64,000 nt of DNA from Desulfitobacterium metallireducens DSM 15288 (GTDB lineage: Bacteria; Bacillota; Desulfitobacteriia; Desulfitobacteriales; Desulfitobacteriaceae): assembly GCF_000231405.2 (NCBI RefSeq), contig NZ_CP007032.1, forward strand, positions 2,728,001 through 2,792,000, in the 5' to 3' direction. The position numbers and the translations under genes were made by a program. Positions 16,943-24,775 of the stretch are shown piece by piece. Each line of letters opens with the position of its first letter. The stretch's first letter is position 1. The notes beneath the pieces are model-generated. The model was not told the DNA's origin. It saw nothing but the letters and a program-made list of their open reading frames with translations, and ran no database searches.

Positions 16943-18274
16943 TTAGTGCTTATTACTACGACGCCAAATTCCGATTTTTTCAGCCTCTTGGATCAATTCT
17001 TCCCGGAAGTCAGGATGAGCGATCGAAATCAGAGCTTCAGCACGTTGCCATGTTGACAATCCCTTCAAATTCACAATCCCATACTCAGTCACCATGTATT
17101 GAACAAGGGCACGATGCGTAGTGACTACTCCTCCTGGAGTAATAATCGGGTTAATTCTTGAGTGAAGTTCTCCATTCTTTTTAAAGGTCGATTCCATAGC
17201 CATGAAGGATTGGCCGCCCTTTGAATGATAGGAACCAAAGGCAAAATCGAACTGTCCGCCTGTTCCACTAATATGACGCGTTCCTGAGGATTCTGAAGCA
17301 ACTTGACCTGTCAAATCGATTTCAATACAGTTGTTAATTGAAACCACTTTATCATTTTGAGCAATGATAAACGGATCATTGACATAATCAACAGGATAGG
17401 TCGCACACTGGGGATTATTGTTCAAGAAGTCATACGTCTTCTGGGTACCAAAACCAAACGTATATGTTACTTTATACCTATCAATGTTCTTTCTAGCCCC
17501 TGTTACACGTCCTGACTCCACCATGTCAACCATGGATTCCGTGAACATCTCGCTATGAAGACCTAGATCTTTTAAATCCGATTGAGCAATCATCCCACCC
17601 ACTGCATTAGGCATACCACCAATGCCGAGCTGGATGCAACTGCCGTCTTCGAGTAACGGCATGATATACGAAGCAATTTTCTTTTCAATTTCTTTCGGTT
17701 CACCGCTCGGGACCTGGAACATTGGCCAGTTTGCTTCGACAACATAATCTACTTCTGAAATATGAATGCTTTCTTCTTTTCCTCCAAGACACTTTGGCAT
17801 ATTCGGGTTGACTTCTAAAATGACGATTTTAGCTTTTTCACAAACGGCATGGGTATGAGAGACTTGCATACCGAAATTAAAATATCCATGCTCATCCATC
17901 GGCGTAACGGGAATCATCGCAACATCAACATCCAGGAAGCGACGATAAATACCTGGAACCTCGTGATAAAGCATTGGAATATACCAAGCAGAGCCTTGAT
18001 CATGAAGTTTACGGTCGATACCGCTAAAATGCCAGTTATTAAAGATAAAGTGTTCAGCCTCTGGATCAACTTTTACAACTTCAGGCACACGCAAGGAAGT
18101 AAAAGTACGGATATTTACATCATTCAGTTCTTCTTTACGCGCTGCTAATGCTTTGTCAAGTTCTACGACTTGACCCGCAAATGAACCATAATCCACCCAA
18201 TCCCCGGATTTAACAACACGAACGGCTTGCTCAGGAGTGACCAATTTCTTTTGATATTCCTCATTTAAACTCAT
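16943..18274 (-). CDS. Acetyl-CoA hydrolase/transferase family (butyryl- or 4-hydroxybutyrate-CoA:acetate type)
   Basis: This 443-residue enzyme has both halves of the CoA-transferase family I fold. The first half carries TSLRVPEVVKVDPEAEHFIFN. The second carries CIQLGIGGMPNAVGG, LGLHSEMFTESMVDMVESG and the C-terminal ESSGTRHISGTGGQFDFA and TPGGVVTTHRALVQYMVTEYGIVNL. The Glu in LHSEMFTE or in the following helix is the expected catalytic residue that forms the glutamyl-CoA intermediate. It swaps CoA between acetate and a C4 acyl-CoA; exact specificity is not settled by sequence. It follows the thiolase gene by 35 bp in one operon, placing it in C4 acid, butyrate or acetoacetate metabolism. 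Confidence 0.92.
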   Translation of the reverse strand: MSLNEEYQKKLVTPEQAVRVVKSGDWVDYGSFAGQVVELDKALAARKEELNDVNIRTFTSLRVPEVVKVDPEAEHFIFNNWHFSGIDRKLHDQGSAWYIPMLYHEVPGIYRRFLDVDVAMIPVTPMDEHGYFNFGMQVSHTHAVCEKAKIVILEVNPNMPKCLGGKEESIHISEVDYVVEANWPMFQVPSGEPKEIEKKIASYIMPLLEDGSCIQLGIGGMPNAVGGMIAQSDLKDLGLHSEMFTESMVDMVESGRVTGARKNIDRYKVTYTFGFGTQKTYDFLNNNPQCATYPVDYVNDPFIIAQNDKVVSINNCIEIDLTGQVASESSGTRHISGTGGQFDFAFGSYHSKGGQSFMAMESTFKKNGELHSRINPIITPGGVVTTHRALVQYMVTEYGIVNLKGLSTWQRAEALISIAHPDFREELIQEAEKIGIWRRSNKH

Positions 18275-18309
18275 CTAACCCATCCTCCCATTTGCTGTTT
18301 TTAATCTTT

Positions 18310-19488
18310 CTATAGAAGCTCGACAATTGTAGCAACTGCCGGACCGCCCCCCGCACATAATGAAGCACAACCATAACGAACCTTGCGGCGTCTCATTTCA
18401 TTCAAAAGTGTGACAATAAGACGCACCCCTGTAGCTCCAACGGGATGTCCCAGGGAAATTCCAGATCCATTGGCATTAACCTTATCCATGCTGAGTTTAA
18501 GTTCACGGTTAACTGCTAGGAACTGGGATGCAAATGCTTCATTCAATTCCCAGTATTCAATATCGTCAAGCTCTAAGTTCGCGAACTTCAAAGCTCGCTT
18601 AACCGCAGGCACCACGCCGATTCCCATAATTTTGGGATCTACCGCTGCTGAAGCCGTGGATAGAATCTTGGCCAAAGGTTTAAGTCCTAACTCCTCTGCC
18701 TTCGCAGCACTCATGAGGATCAGAGCAGCTCCCCCATCATTTAACCCTGACGCGTTGCCAGCCGTAACCGTCCCATCTTTTTTAAAAGCAGGCTTGAGCT
18801 TGGCTAAGCTTTCAGGACGTGTTGACGTGTTGGGATGCTCATCGGTTTTTATTTCTTCAAGTCCCTTTTTAGTCCTAATTTCAATTGGGACGATTTCGTC
18901 TGTAAATTTTCCTTCTTCTATTGCTTTCAACGCACGCTGATGACTTAAATAAGCCAGTTCATCCTGTTCTTCTCGCGTAATGTTATACATTTCTGCTAAG
19001 TTTTCAGCCGTCATTCCCATATGATAGTCGTAAAACGCATCGTTCAACGCATCATGGAGCATCGCGTCAACCACTTCGCCATTTCCCATACGATAACCAC
19101 TCCGTGCCTTGGGTAAAAGAAATGGAATATTAGACATACTCTCCATACCTACGGCAGCCCCGATTTCAACCTTGCCCAGAGCAATCTCCTGGGCTAGGAT
19201 TTCCATTCCCCGCATGGATGAAGGGCATAATTGGTTAACCGTTACACCGACCGTTTCCAAAGGGCAACCCACTTTTAAGGCAACCTGACGAGCTGGATTT
19301 CCCTTTAACCCCGCTTGAAAAACGTTTCCAGCAACAACCTCTTCGATCTGTGAAGCATCCATTGATACTTTCACTAAAGCAGCTCTCAAGGCTGCTACGC
19401 CCAGTTCAATTGCAGAAACACTCTTAAGTGCACCAAGATAATCACCAATCGGCGTACGTGCAGTGCTAACAATGACAACATCCTGCAT
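18310..19488 (-). CDS. Acetyl-CoA acetyltransferase (thiolase)
   Basis: This 392-residue thiolase has the acylated Cys in NQLCPSSMRGME (near residue 88), the His loop NGSGISLGHPVGATG (near 347) and the proton-relay Cys in CASLCAGGGPAVA (near 378). Length is standard. It condenses two acetyl-CoA to acetoacetyl-CoA or runs in reverse. The start is an ATG behind GAGGAGGGGG. It is the first gene of a two-gene operon with a CoA-transferase, and the only visible promoter is of the sigma-54 type (19551-19566). This suggests controlled use or production of C4 acids. Confidence 0.95.
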   Translation of the reverse strand: MQDVVIVSTARTPIGDYLGALKSVSAIELGVAALRAALVKVSMDASQIEEVVAGNVFQAGLKGNPARQVALKVGCPLETVGVTVNQLCPSSMRGMEILAQEIALGKVEIGAAVGMESMSNIPFLLPKARSGYRMGNGEVVDAMLHDALNDAFYDYHMGMTAENLAEMYNITREEQDELAYLSHQRALKAIEEGKFTDEIVPIEIRTKKGLEEIKTDEHPNTSTRPESLAKLKPAFKKDGTVTAGNASGLNDGGAALILMSAAKAEELGLKPLAKILSTASAAVDPKIMGIGVVPAVKRALKFANLELDDIEYWELNEAFASQFLAVNRELKLSMDKVNANGSGISLGHPVGATGVRLIVTLLNEMRRRKVRYGCASLCAGGGPAVATIVELL

Positions 19489-19550
19489 TCGAATCCCCCT
19501 CCTCAGCCTGCACTTTTTGTAATTTTAAAACGATATTTTACTTTATGTAT

Positions 19551-19566
19551 TGCAAGACATATGCCA
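19551..19566 (-). promoter_or_regulatory. Sigma-54 (RpoN) promoter of the thiolase operon
   Basis: The minus strand reads TGGCATATGTCTTGCA. This matches the sigma-54 consensus TGGCAYR-N4-TTGCW, with the GG (-24) and GC (-12) elements exactly 10 bp apart. Transcription would start near 19541, about 50 bp before the thiolase ATG. No better sigma-A promoter is apparent between here and the gene. Confidence 0.8.
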
Positions 19567-19786
19567 ATTTTCCGAAAATTCTGGTGTAGTTTTTCACATG
19601 CTCCCAAACCCCTATAAATATACAGTTCTCTGTTCCTAAATAAAAATGATTAGAATATGCTGAGAATTTGTAAAAAAATGCACTATTACGCGAGACTGTC
19701 TCCAAATTTCTACAGTAATATTTCAAAATAATAGGGAAGGGCTTGCAAATAGCTAACCTATCCCCTCCTTATCAATTCTGAAGAGA

Positions 19787-19827
19787 ATGTCTATATTTAT
19801 AGACATAAATTCTCAATTTATAGACAT
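19787..19827 (-). promoter_or_regulatory. Upstream activator site: three TATAGACAT half-sites
   Basis: ATGTCTATA (19787-19795) and TATAGACAT (19798-19806) form a palindrome with 9-bp perfect arms. A third copy, TATAGACAT, lies at 19819-19827, 21 bp (two helical turns) from the second. The site is about 245 bp upstream of the -12 element, the usual place for an enhancer bound by a sigma-54 activator. The remaining stretch 19567-19786 shows no gene; a 62-codon frame there has no protein-like features. Confidence 0.65.
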
Positions 19828-19839
19828 CTTGAGAAGAAA

Positions 19840-19880
19840 AGCTCTACATCATAATGACCCTTAGATCATGACGCAGAGCT
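19840..19880 (-). terminator. Terminator after the SleB/CwlJ gene
   Basis: A 13-bp stem closed by AGCTCT/AGAGCT, with two wobble pairs, is followed by TTTTCTTCTC on the minus strand. Confidence 0.7.
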
Positions 19881-19899
19881 TAGCTTATTCATTATCTTT

Positions 19900-20754
19900 T
19901 TAAATACTAAACGTATGGTTCCCTATCTGTTTAATCACTGCGCGACTCTTAATCCAGCGATCTGTCGCCGTCCTAGGATTAAAGTAATAAAGCGCGCCTC
20001 CGGTCGGATCCTCACCCGCTAAAGCAGCCTCTGCCGCCCGGTAAGCTTCTTCATCGGGAGTGAGATGAATTTGCTTATCAATAACAGCCGTAAATGCCCC
20101 CGGCTGATAAACTACGCCATGAAGCGTCTTGGGGAAACCTGAACCCTCGAGTCGGTTGAGCACAACAGCTCCCACGGCCACTTGTCCTTCAAAATTCTCA
20201 CCGCGCGCCTCCGCATAAATTACGCGAGCTAACAAATCGATATCAGCTTGTGAAACTTTAACCTTTGGCGTCTTCTCCTCCGGCTTTTCTTCCTTCACAA
20301 CGTATTCCTGCGCAACGTGTTTCTTCGCATCTTGTTCCAGAAAATTTTGTTTCTTCGCATCGTGATCCTTTAGACTTTCTTCCAAAGTGCGTTCCGGAGT
20401 CTGTTGTCCTCGGGAAAGGTGAAGAGAATTCTCACTCACGTTTGCGGATCCCTGACTAATACTATCTTCCATCATAATCTCGACCGTTATGACTCCCTCG
20501 ACGGTTTGAGCTTGACTAGAACTGAGCGACAGTCCCTGACTTAGCACCGAAAACAGACTGTTCACTTGTGCCTGATCTGGCACTTGGGATTGTATTTTAA
20601 GTTTTTGGGGTTTCTCTACCTTGGTAGCTAACTGTTCCATCCGTTCACTACCCATTTGTCCACTTACAGGATAAATCGTGCTTTGCCAGAAAAATAACAC
20701 AAGCACCCCGCATAAGAACATTGCCGAGGATTTCCGGCATCGTCGGTGTGGCAA
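19900..20754 (-). CDS. SleB/CwlJ-type cell wall hydrolase
   Basis: This 284-residue exported protein starts at TTG behind AGAGGTGA and has a signal peptide (about residues 8-33). A long Gln/Glu/Lys-rich linker (about 40-165) follows, with repeated units such as KKQNFLEQDAKKHVAQE. The Hydrolase_2 domain spans about 168-284: LLARVIYAEARGENFEGQVAVGAVVLNRL, PGAFTAV and ALYYFNPRTATDRWI. The Glu in YAEARGE is the expected catalytic acid. The family cleaves spore cortex peptidoglycan as a lytic transglycosylase. No LysM or peptidoglycan-binding repeat is seen. It lies downstream of a MazG-like gene, with its own terminator. Confidence 0.92.
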   Translation of the reverse strand: MPHRRCRKSSAMFLCGVLVLFFWQSTIYPVSGQMGSERMEQLATKVEKPQKLKIQSQVPDQAQVNSLFSVLSQGLSLSSSQAQTVEGVITVEIMMEDSISQGSANVSENSLHLSRGQQTPERTLEESLKDHDAKKQNFLEQDAKKHVAQEYVVKEEKPEEKTPKVKVSQADIDLLARVIYAEARGENFEGQVAVGAVVLNRLEGSGFPKTLHGVVYQPGAFTAVIDKQIHLTPDEEAYRAAEAALAGEDPTGGALYYFNPRTATDRWIKSRAVIKQIGNHTFSI

Positions 20755-20832
20755 AAAAAATCACCTCTTCAGTAAGAATTATTTCTATTCTTTCCCAAAG
20801 ACAGTGATTTTTATAACTCTTGAATTTTTTCC

Positions 20833-21153
20833 TTAATCGCAATACCCTTTTTTTCGTAATTTTTGAACATGCTCTTCAAGAATTTCTTCAAGATCAATCC
20901 CATATTGTTCCTCTAAAACGAACATCATCGTCACCGCAGTTTGAGCCACATCGACGAGCTCTTGAGCCACCATATGCATAGCTTCAGCATCTTCCACCCG
21001 TAATCGCTCGCCACTCAACCCTCGAAATTTCCCTATGGCTTGAGCCAGTTCCCCTGACTCTTCCATAATCTTTAAAGCTGTACTCTCTAGTGATGGACTG
21101 AGCCGATTTAACCGCGGTAATGTCACCGTTTTTGAACGCCGAAGTTCTTCCAT
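20833..21153 (-). CDS. MazG-like nucleotide pyrophosphohydrolase
   Basis: This 106-residue all-helical protein has the MazG metal-binding pattern: EESGELAQAIGKF (ExxE) followed after about 30 residues by AQELVDVAQT (ExxD). The family hydrolyses (d)NTPs to the monophosphate and pyrophosphate, cleaning damaged nucleotides. It starts 29 bp after the S41 peptidase gene and is probably co-transcribed with it, although no functional link is evident. Confidence 0.88.
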   Translation of the reverse strand: MEELRRSKTVTLPRLNRLSPSLESTALKIMEESGELAQAIGKFRGLSGERLRVEDAEAMHMVAQELVDVAQTAVTMMFVLEEQYGIDLEEILEEHVQKLRKKGYCD

Positions 21154-21182
21154 AGTTTACCCTCCTTGGCCTGGCCGTTTCT

Positions 21183-22925
21183 TCAATTTTTGATGGGGAT
21201 ATCCATAAGGGCTTGCCCGTAATCAGGCAATGGATACAGCTCGCTCTGAGGCTTCTGAGGCTTCTGAGATTGACTCGCTTGAACTTTGAGCGATGAACTC
21301 TCTGCAGCCACAGTTTGAACCACAGCTATGGCCCCTTCCTGTAAGTCGACCCCTTGCTCACCCTGAATCGTGCGATGCGTTACTAACCAGTAGGTTTTTC
21401 CGGATTGCAGAAGATCGCTTGGGATAACCTGAAGCTCATGATCACTGAGCGGAACAAATTCGAGCGGTACACGTTGCCCACTCTCTTTCTCGATGAGTTC
21501 CAAGCTATCCGCCGTCACAGTTTGCCAGTTGATTGGGCTTGTAAATTTAACGGTGAACTTCTTATCCAGCGGGACTTCTTGTAACCCGTTTAGTTCTCGA
21601 TAATTCGGATAGAAAAGAGGCCACCCCTTCTCTTTTTCAACCTCACTCACATTGATCCGCTCTTGCCCCATCCCGATTTGGACGTTCGCAGTGTTGATCG
21701 TCGCCATTAAGTCAGCATAGGCTCGCCAAAAATCAGGAGTTCTAGCCTGTTCTAAAGAAATATCCCAGTACTTCCCGTCGGCAAAAATCCGAACGTATTT
21801 ATTCTGCCGTGTATTTTCTTCAGAACCTCCCGTACTCACCAGAAGAAGCTCCGCTGCTTTTTCCGAATCTGAATTCACAATTTTGATATCCGGGCTAACC
21901 CCTACTCCGTTAATTTCATGTCCATAAGGAGAAAAGAACTTAGCAATCGTCATCTTGAGCACGCTTCCATCGGATAAAGGAAACATCGTCTGAACTGAAC
22001 CTTTGCCATAGGTCCGGTTCCCTAGGATCGTCGCTTTGTTGTAATCCTTAACGACGCTCGTCAGAATCTCCGAAGCGCTCGCACTATTCTCATTGGTCAA
22101 AAACATCGTCGGTTCACTCAAGGTAACCTCTTGTTTGACCCCAGGATAAGTCACGTATTCTCCGCTTCTATCCTTTGTTTGTAAGGCTGTCTGCTCTCCA
22201 ATAAAATATCCTGACAAACTTAAGGCTGTGCTCAAATACCCTCCGGGATTATCTCGCAAGTCGATGATCCACGCTTTCGCTCCTTTTCCCTTAAGCTCCT
22301 TGACAACCTGATCAAATCCTGCCGGCGTCGTAGCCCCAAACGTATGAATGGCGATATATCCAATTTTATCTTGAACAAGGTTTCCTTCAACGGTCGGAAT
22401 TTCTATGGCACGACGCATAACCGTTAAATTCAAAGTCGTCCCACCCCGTTGCACCGATATCTGAACTGAACTTCCATCTAGTCCCCGCAAAAGACCCACA
22501 GCTGTTTCCTGGGGGAGCCCCGCTAAAGCTTGTCCATCAGCCTCGGTAATAAGATCACCCGCCTGGAGTCCAACCTCTGCAGCCGGAGAACCTGCCATCA
22601 CAGAAGTAATCCGAATCCCTTCCGGAACGAGTTCAATATAAACTCCAATCCCGGAAAACGTCATATCCATTGAGTTGATAAACTTTTGATACTGATCTGC
22701 AGTGAAATAGATTGTATGCGGATCCCCAAGTTTCTGTAACGTTTCTTCAATACTTGGCGCTGTTAAGACCTCACTCGATACCGGGTCAACATATTGATTC
22801 TGGAGAAGCGTCCTCACTTCAGGGAGTGTATTTTCTACTGCCAGAACTGGAGTTGTGAGAAGTAAACTCATCGATAACACTAAAGCTACTGCTGTCTTTA
22901 TTTTAAAATTCCATCTAAACATCAT
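21183..22925 (-). CDS. S41-family C-terminal processing protease with PDZ domain
   Basis: This 580-residue exported protease has a signal peptide (residues 1-29), a PDZ domain at about 85-170 (SGIGVYIELVPEGIRITSVM) and the S41 catalytic core at about 180-350. The catalytic pair is Ser 283 in NENSASASEIL and Lys 308 in RTYGKGSVQT, 25 residues apart as in CtpA/CtpB. The C-terminal 200 residues are an added region with a stalk and an Ig-like segment (VPLDKKFTVKFTSPINWQTV), absent from short CtpA forms. In spore formers CtpB-type enzymes take part in sigma-K signalling; that role here is only possible. It heads a possible operon with the MazG-like gene. Confidence 0.92.
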   Translation of the reverse strand: MMFRWNFKIKTAVALVLSMSLLLTTPVLAVENTLPEVRTLLQNQYVDPVSSEVLTAPSIEETLQKLGDPHTIYFTADQYQKFINSMDMTFSGIGVYIELVPEGIRITSVMAGSPAAEVGLQAGDLITEADGQALAGLPQETAVGLLRGLDGSSVQISVQRGGTTLNLTVMRRAIEIPTVEGNLVQDKIGYIAIHTFGATTPAGFDQVVKELKGKGAKAWIIDLRDNPGGYLSTALSLSGYFIGEQTALQTKDRSGEYVTYPGVKQEVTLSEPTMFLTNENSASASEILTSVVKDYNKATILGNRTYGKGSVQTMFPLSDGSVLKMTIAKFFSPYGHEINGVGVSPDIKIVNSDSEKAAELLLVSTGGSEENTRQNKYVRIFADGKYWDISLEQARTPDFWRAYADLMATINTANVQIGMGQERINVSEVEKEKGWPLFYPNYRELNGLQEVPLDKKFTVKFTSPINWQTVTADSLELIEKESGQRVPLEFVPLSDHELQVIPSDLLQSGKTYWLVTHRTIQGEQGVDLQEGAIAVVQTVAAESSSLKVQASQSQKPQKPQSELYPLPDYGQALMDIPIKN

Positions 22926-22955
22926 CTTTTCCCCGTCCTCTCTTCCTTCCTTGAT

Positions 22956-22962
22956 TCGACAT
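22956..22962 (-). promoter_or_regulatory. Possible Spo0A box upstream of the S41 protease
   Basis: The minus strand reads TGTCGAA, the core of the Spo0A binding box, 31 bp upstream of the start codon. One 7-bp match can arise by chance. Confidence 0.25.
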
Positions 22963-23026
22963 CAATCGCCTGATTCCTGTCATAAACTAATCCATCAAGG
23001 AAATAGAGACCCGAGAAAACCCCTAC

Positions 23027-23395
23027 TTAGACTAACCCCAAAGCCCCTCGAATATTGAGAAGAAGTGTGTTCGAAGCGATCGGCTTTGTTAAAAAGGAAT
23101 AAGCACCCGCTTTCCGGGCTTGTTCTTCCCATTGCTGCTCCCCGCCAACCATTATCACGGGAATAGCTTTTGACCGCTCATTCAACTTCAAGAGCGTAAG
23201 AATCTCAAGACCCGTCAAAACAGGCATTTGCCATTCTAGAATAATAAGAGAGGGTTTATCGTCAGAAAATGATAACCTCAAGCCCTCATCTCCTGAAGAT
23301 GCCGCTTTTGTTACAAACCCACTATTCTGCAAGATTTCCTGGAGACGCATTCGCGTAGAATTCTCTTGTTCGACAACGAGTAAATACCCGGACAT
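23027..23395 (-). CDS. Single-domain response regulator (receiver only)
   Basis: This 122-residue receiver domain has no output domain. The acidic site is EQE rather than the usual DD pair (LLVVEQENSTRM), so one metal-binding Asp is replaced by Gln. The phospho-acceptor position LIILEWQMPVLTG carries Glu where Asp is expected. IMVGG replaces the usual Thr segment, and Lys is kept in LTKPI. With Glu at the acceptor position it may mimic the phosphorylated state and not be a phosphate receiver. It is transcribed alone. The partner is unknown. Confidence 0.88.
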   Translation of the reverse strand: MSGYLLVVEQENSTRMRLQEILQNSGFVTKAASSGDEGLRLSFSDDKPSLIILEWQMPVLTGLEILTLLKLNERSKAIPVIMVGGEQQWEEQARKAGAYSFLTKPIASNTLLLNIRGALGLV

Positions 23396-23583
23396 TAATG
23401 TTTACCTCACTTCATTCAACTCTTAATCTTCTGCGCAGTTTGAATATCGTTTCATTATTCGGAACATCGTTTTGCGAATAGTTCAAAAAAAATAAAAGAT
23501 TCTAACGCACTTTTTCTATTTTAATCCATATCGCCTTGTTTTTCAAACAATAATTAACATTTATGGTGAATATATTTCATCAT

Positions 23584-24729
23584 TTATAATTCTTGGATTA
23601 GCACTTTTTGAAAAGCTACAGGAAACGCAATTTTCTCGAGCTCTTCCCGGCTAACCCAACGCATACCCTCTTGGGGTTGTAGCTCTTCAGAGCAGTCTAA
23701 AACGATCCAATACATTTCCCAGCGTCGATGACTAAAAACATGATAAAGAGGACCCTTGACTTTTAAGTGTTGTTCCAGCTGGTACCAGACATTCTGATCC
23801 TGTACGCGGTCCCAGATCACACGCTGATAGAGCTCATACCAAACCTTCGTATCCAAGACTACAGAATGAGCATTCTCAAAGAACTCCGCAACCGCTGCAG
23901 GCCAAGTTTGCTCCGCCCATGCTTTCCTATCCTGCTGAAAAATTTCTTCCCCAGGAAACTCCCAAAGATTCGCTAAGAGCCCCTCCGCAGGTCGCTTGTT
24001 GATAAGGAATCGATCTCCCTTTCGAAGGACCAGCGTTAAACGTAAAGATTCGGTCACCCGTTGTTGCCCTTGTTTCACTGGAAAAGCAAGCTCTTGCGCC
24101 AGCTCATGAGCAGCGCACGCTCTGTTTAACGGGCAGTCTTCGCATTTGACGATTTTCGGAGCACACAAAGTCGCTCCTAATTCCATTAACGCCTGATTAA
24201 AATCACCCGGATAATCGCTGGGCTGACAATCCTCTAGAACCTCACGAAAAAAACGACGGCTCTTCACTCTCCCCGTCGGTTCCTCCCAAGCCAGGATCCG
24301 CGCCAGAACCCGGTTAACATTTCCGTCAATGGCCGGTACTCTTTCCCCAAACGCAATACTAGCAATCGCCCCAGCCGTATACTCACCCACCCCTGGAATT
24401 TTCAGCAATCCCTCATAATGTTCCGGAAACTTCCCGTCGCTATTGTCTAAGATAAAGCGGGCGCCCTCCCAAAGATGACGAGCACGTGAGTAGTAACCGA
24501 GTCCTCTCCACATTTCCAGAACTTCTTCAAGTTCAGCCTGTGCTAAACTCTGAACTGTAGGGAACCTCTCCAGGAAGGCAAGATAATAAGGGATAACCGT
24601 TTTGACTTGAGTCTGCTGCAACATCACTTCAGATATCCAAATAGCATACGGATTCTTCGTCTTTCGCCAAGGCAAGTCTCGTTTAACCTTCCAAAACCAT
24701 TGTAAAAGAGACTCCGACCAAACATCCAT
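23584..24729 (-). CDS. mutY: A/G-specific adenine glycosylase
   Basis: This 381-residue base-excision repair enzyme removes adenine opposite 8-oxoguanine. The catalytic Glu is in SEVMLQQTQV, and the helix-hairpin-helix is LLKIPGVGEYTAGAI with Asp in VPAIDGNVNRVLAR. The iron-sulfur cluster ligands fit C-x6-C-x2-C-x5-C (CAPKIVKCEDCPLNRAC). A C-terminal NUDIX-like domain recognises the oxidised base (FLINKRPAEGLLANLWEFPGEE, VFSHRRWEMYWIV). Length and motif order are normal. The gene is transcribed toward the receiver gene. Confidence 0.96.
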   Translation of the reverse strand: MDVWSESLLQWFWKVKRDLPWRKTKNPYAIWISEVMLQQTQVKTVIPYYLAFLERFPTVQSLAQAELEEVLEMWRGLGYYSRARHLWEGARFILDNSDGKFPEHYEGLLKIPGVGEYTAGAIASIAFGERVPAIDGNVNRVLARILAWEEPTGRVKSRRFFREVLEDCQPSDYPGDFNQALMELGATLCAPKIVKCEDCPLNRACAAHELAQELAFPVKQGQQRVTESLRLTLVLRKGDRFLINKRPAEGLLANLWEFPGEEIFQQDRKAWAEQTWPAAVAEFFENAHSVVLDTKVWYELYQRVIWDRVQDQNVWYQLEQHLKVKGPLYHVFSHRRWEMYWIVLDCSEELQPQEGMRWVSREELEKIAFPVAFQKVLIQEL

Positions 24730-24775
24730 TAACGACTACTCCTTTATTCAAATTAAAAAATAGGAGAAAGTCTCC

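Noticed and set aside
19538-19726. A 62-codon minus-strand frame upstream of the thiolase gene
   Set aside because: It covers the sigma-54 promoter, has no ribosome site and looks random in composition.
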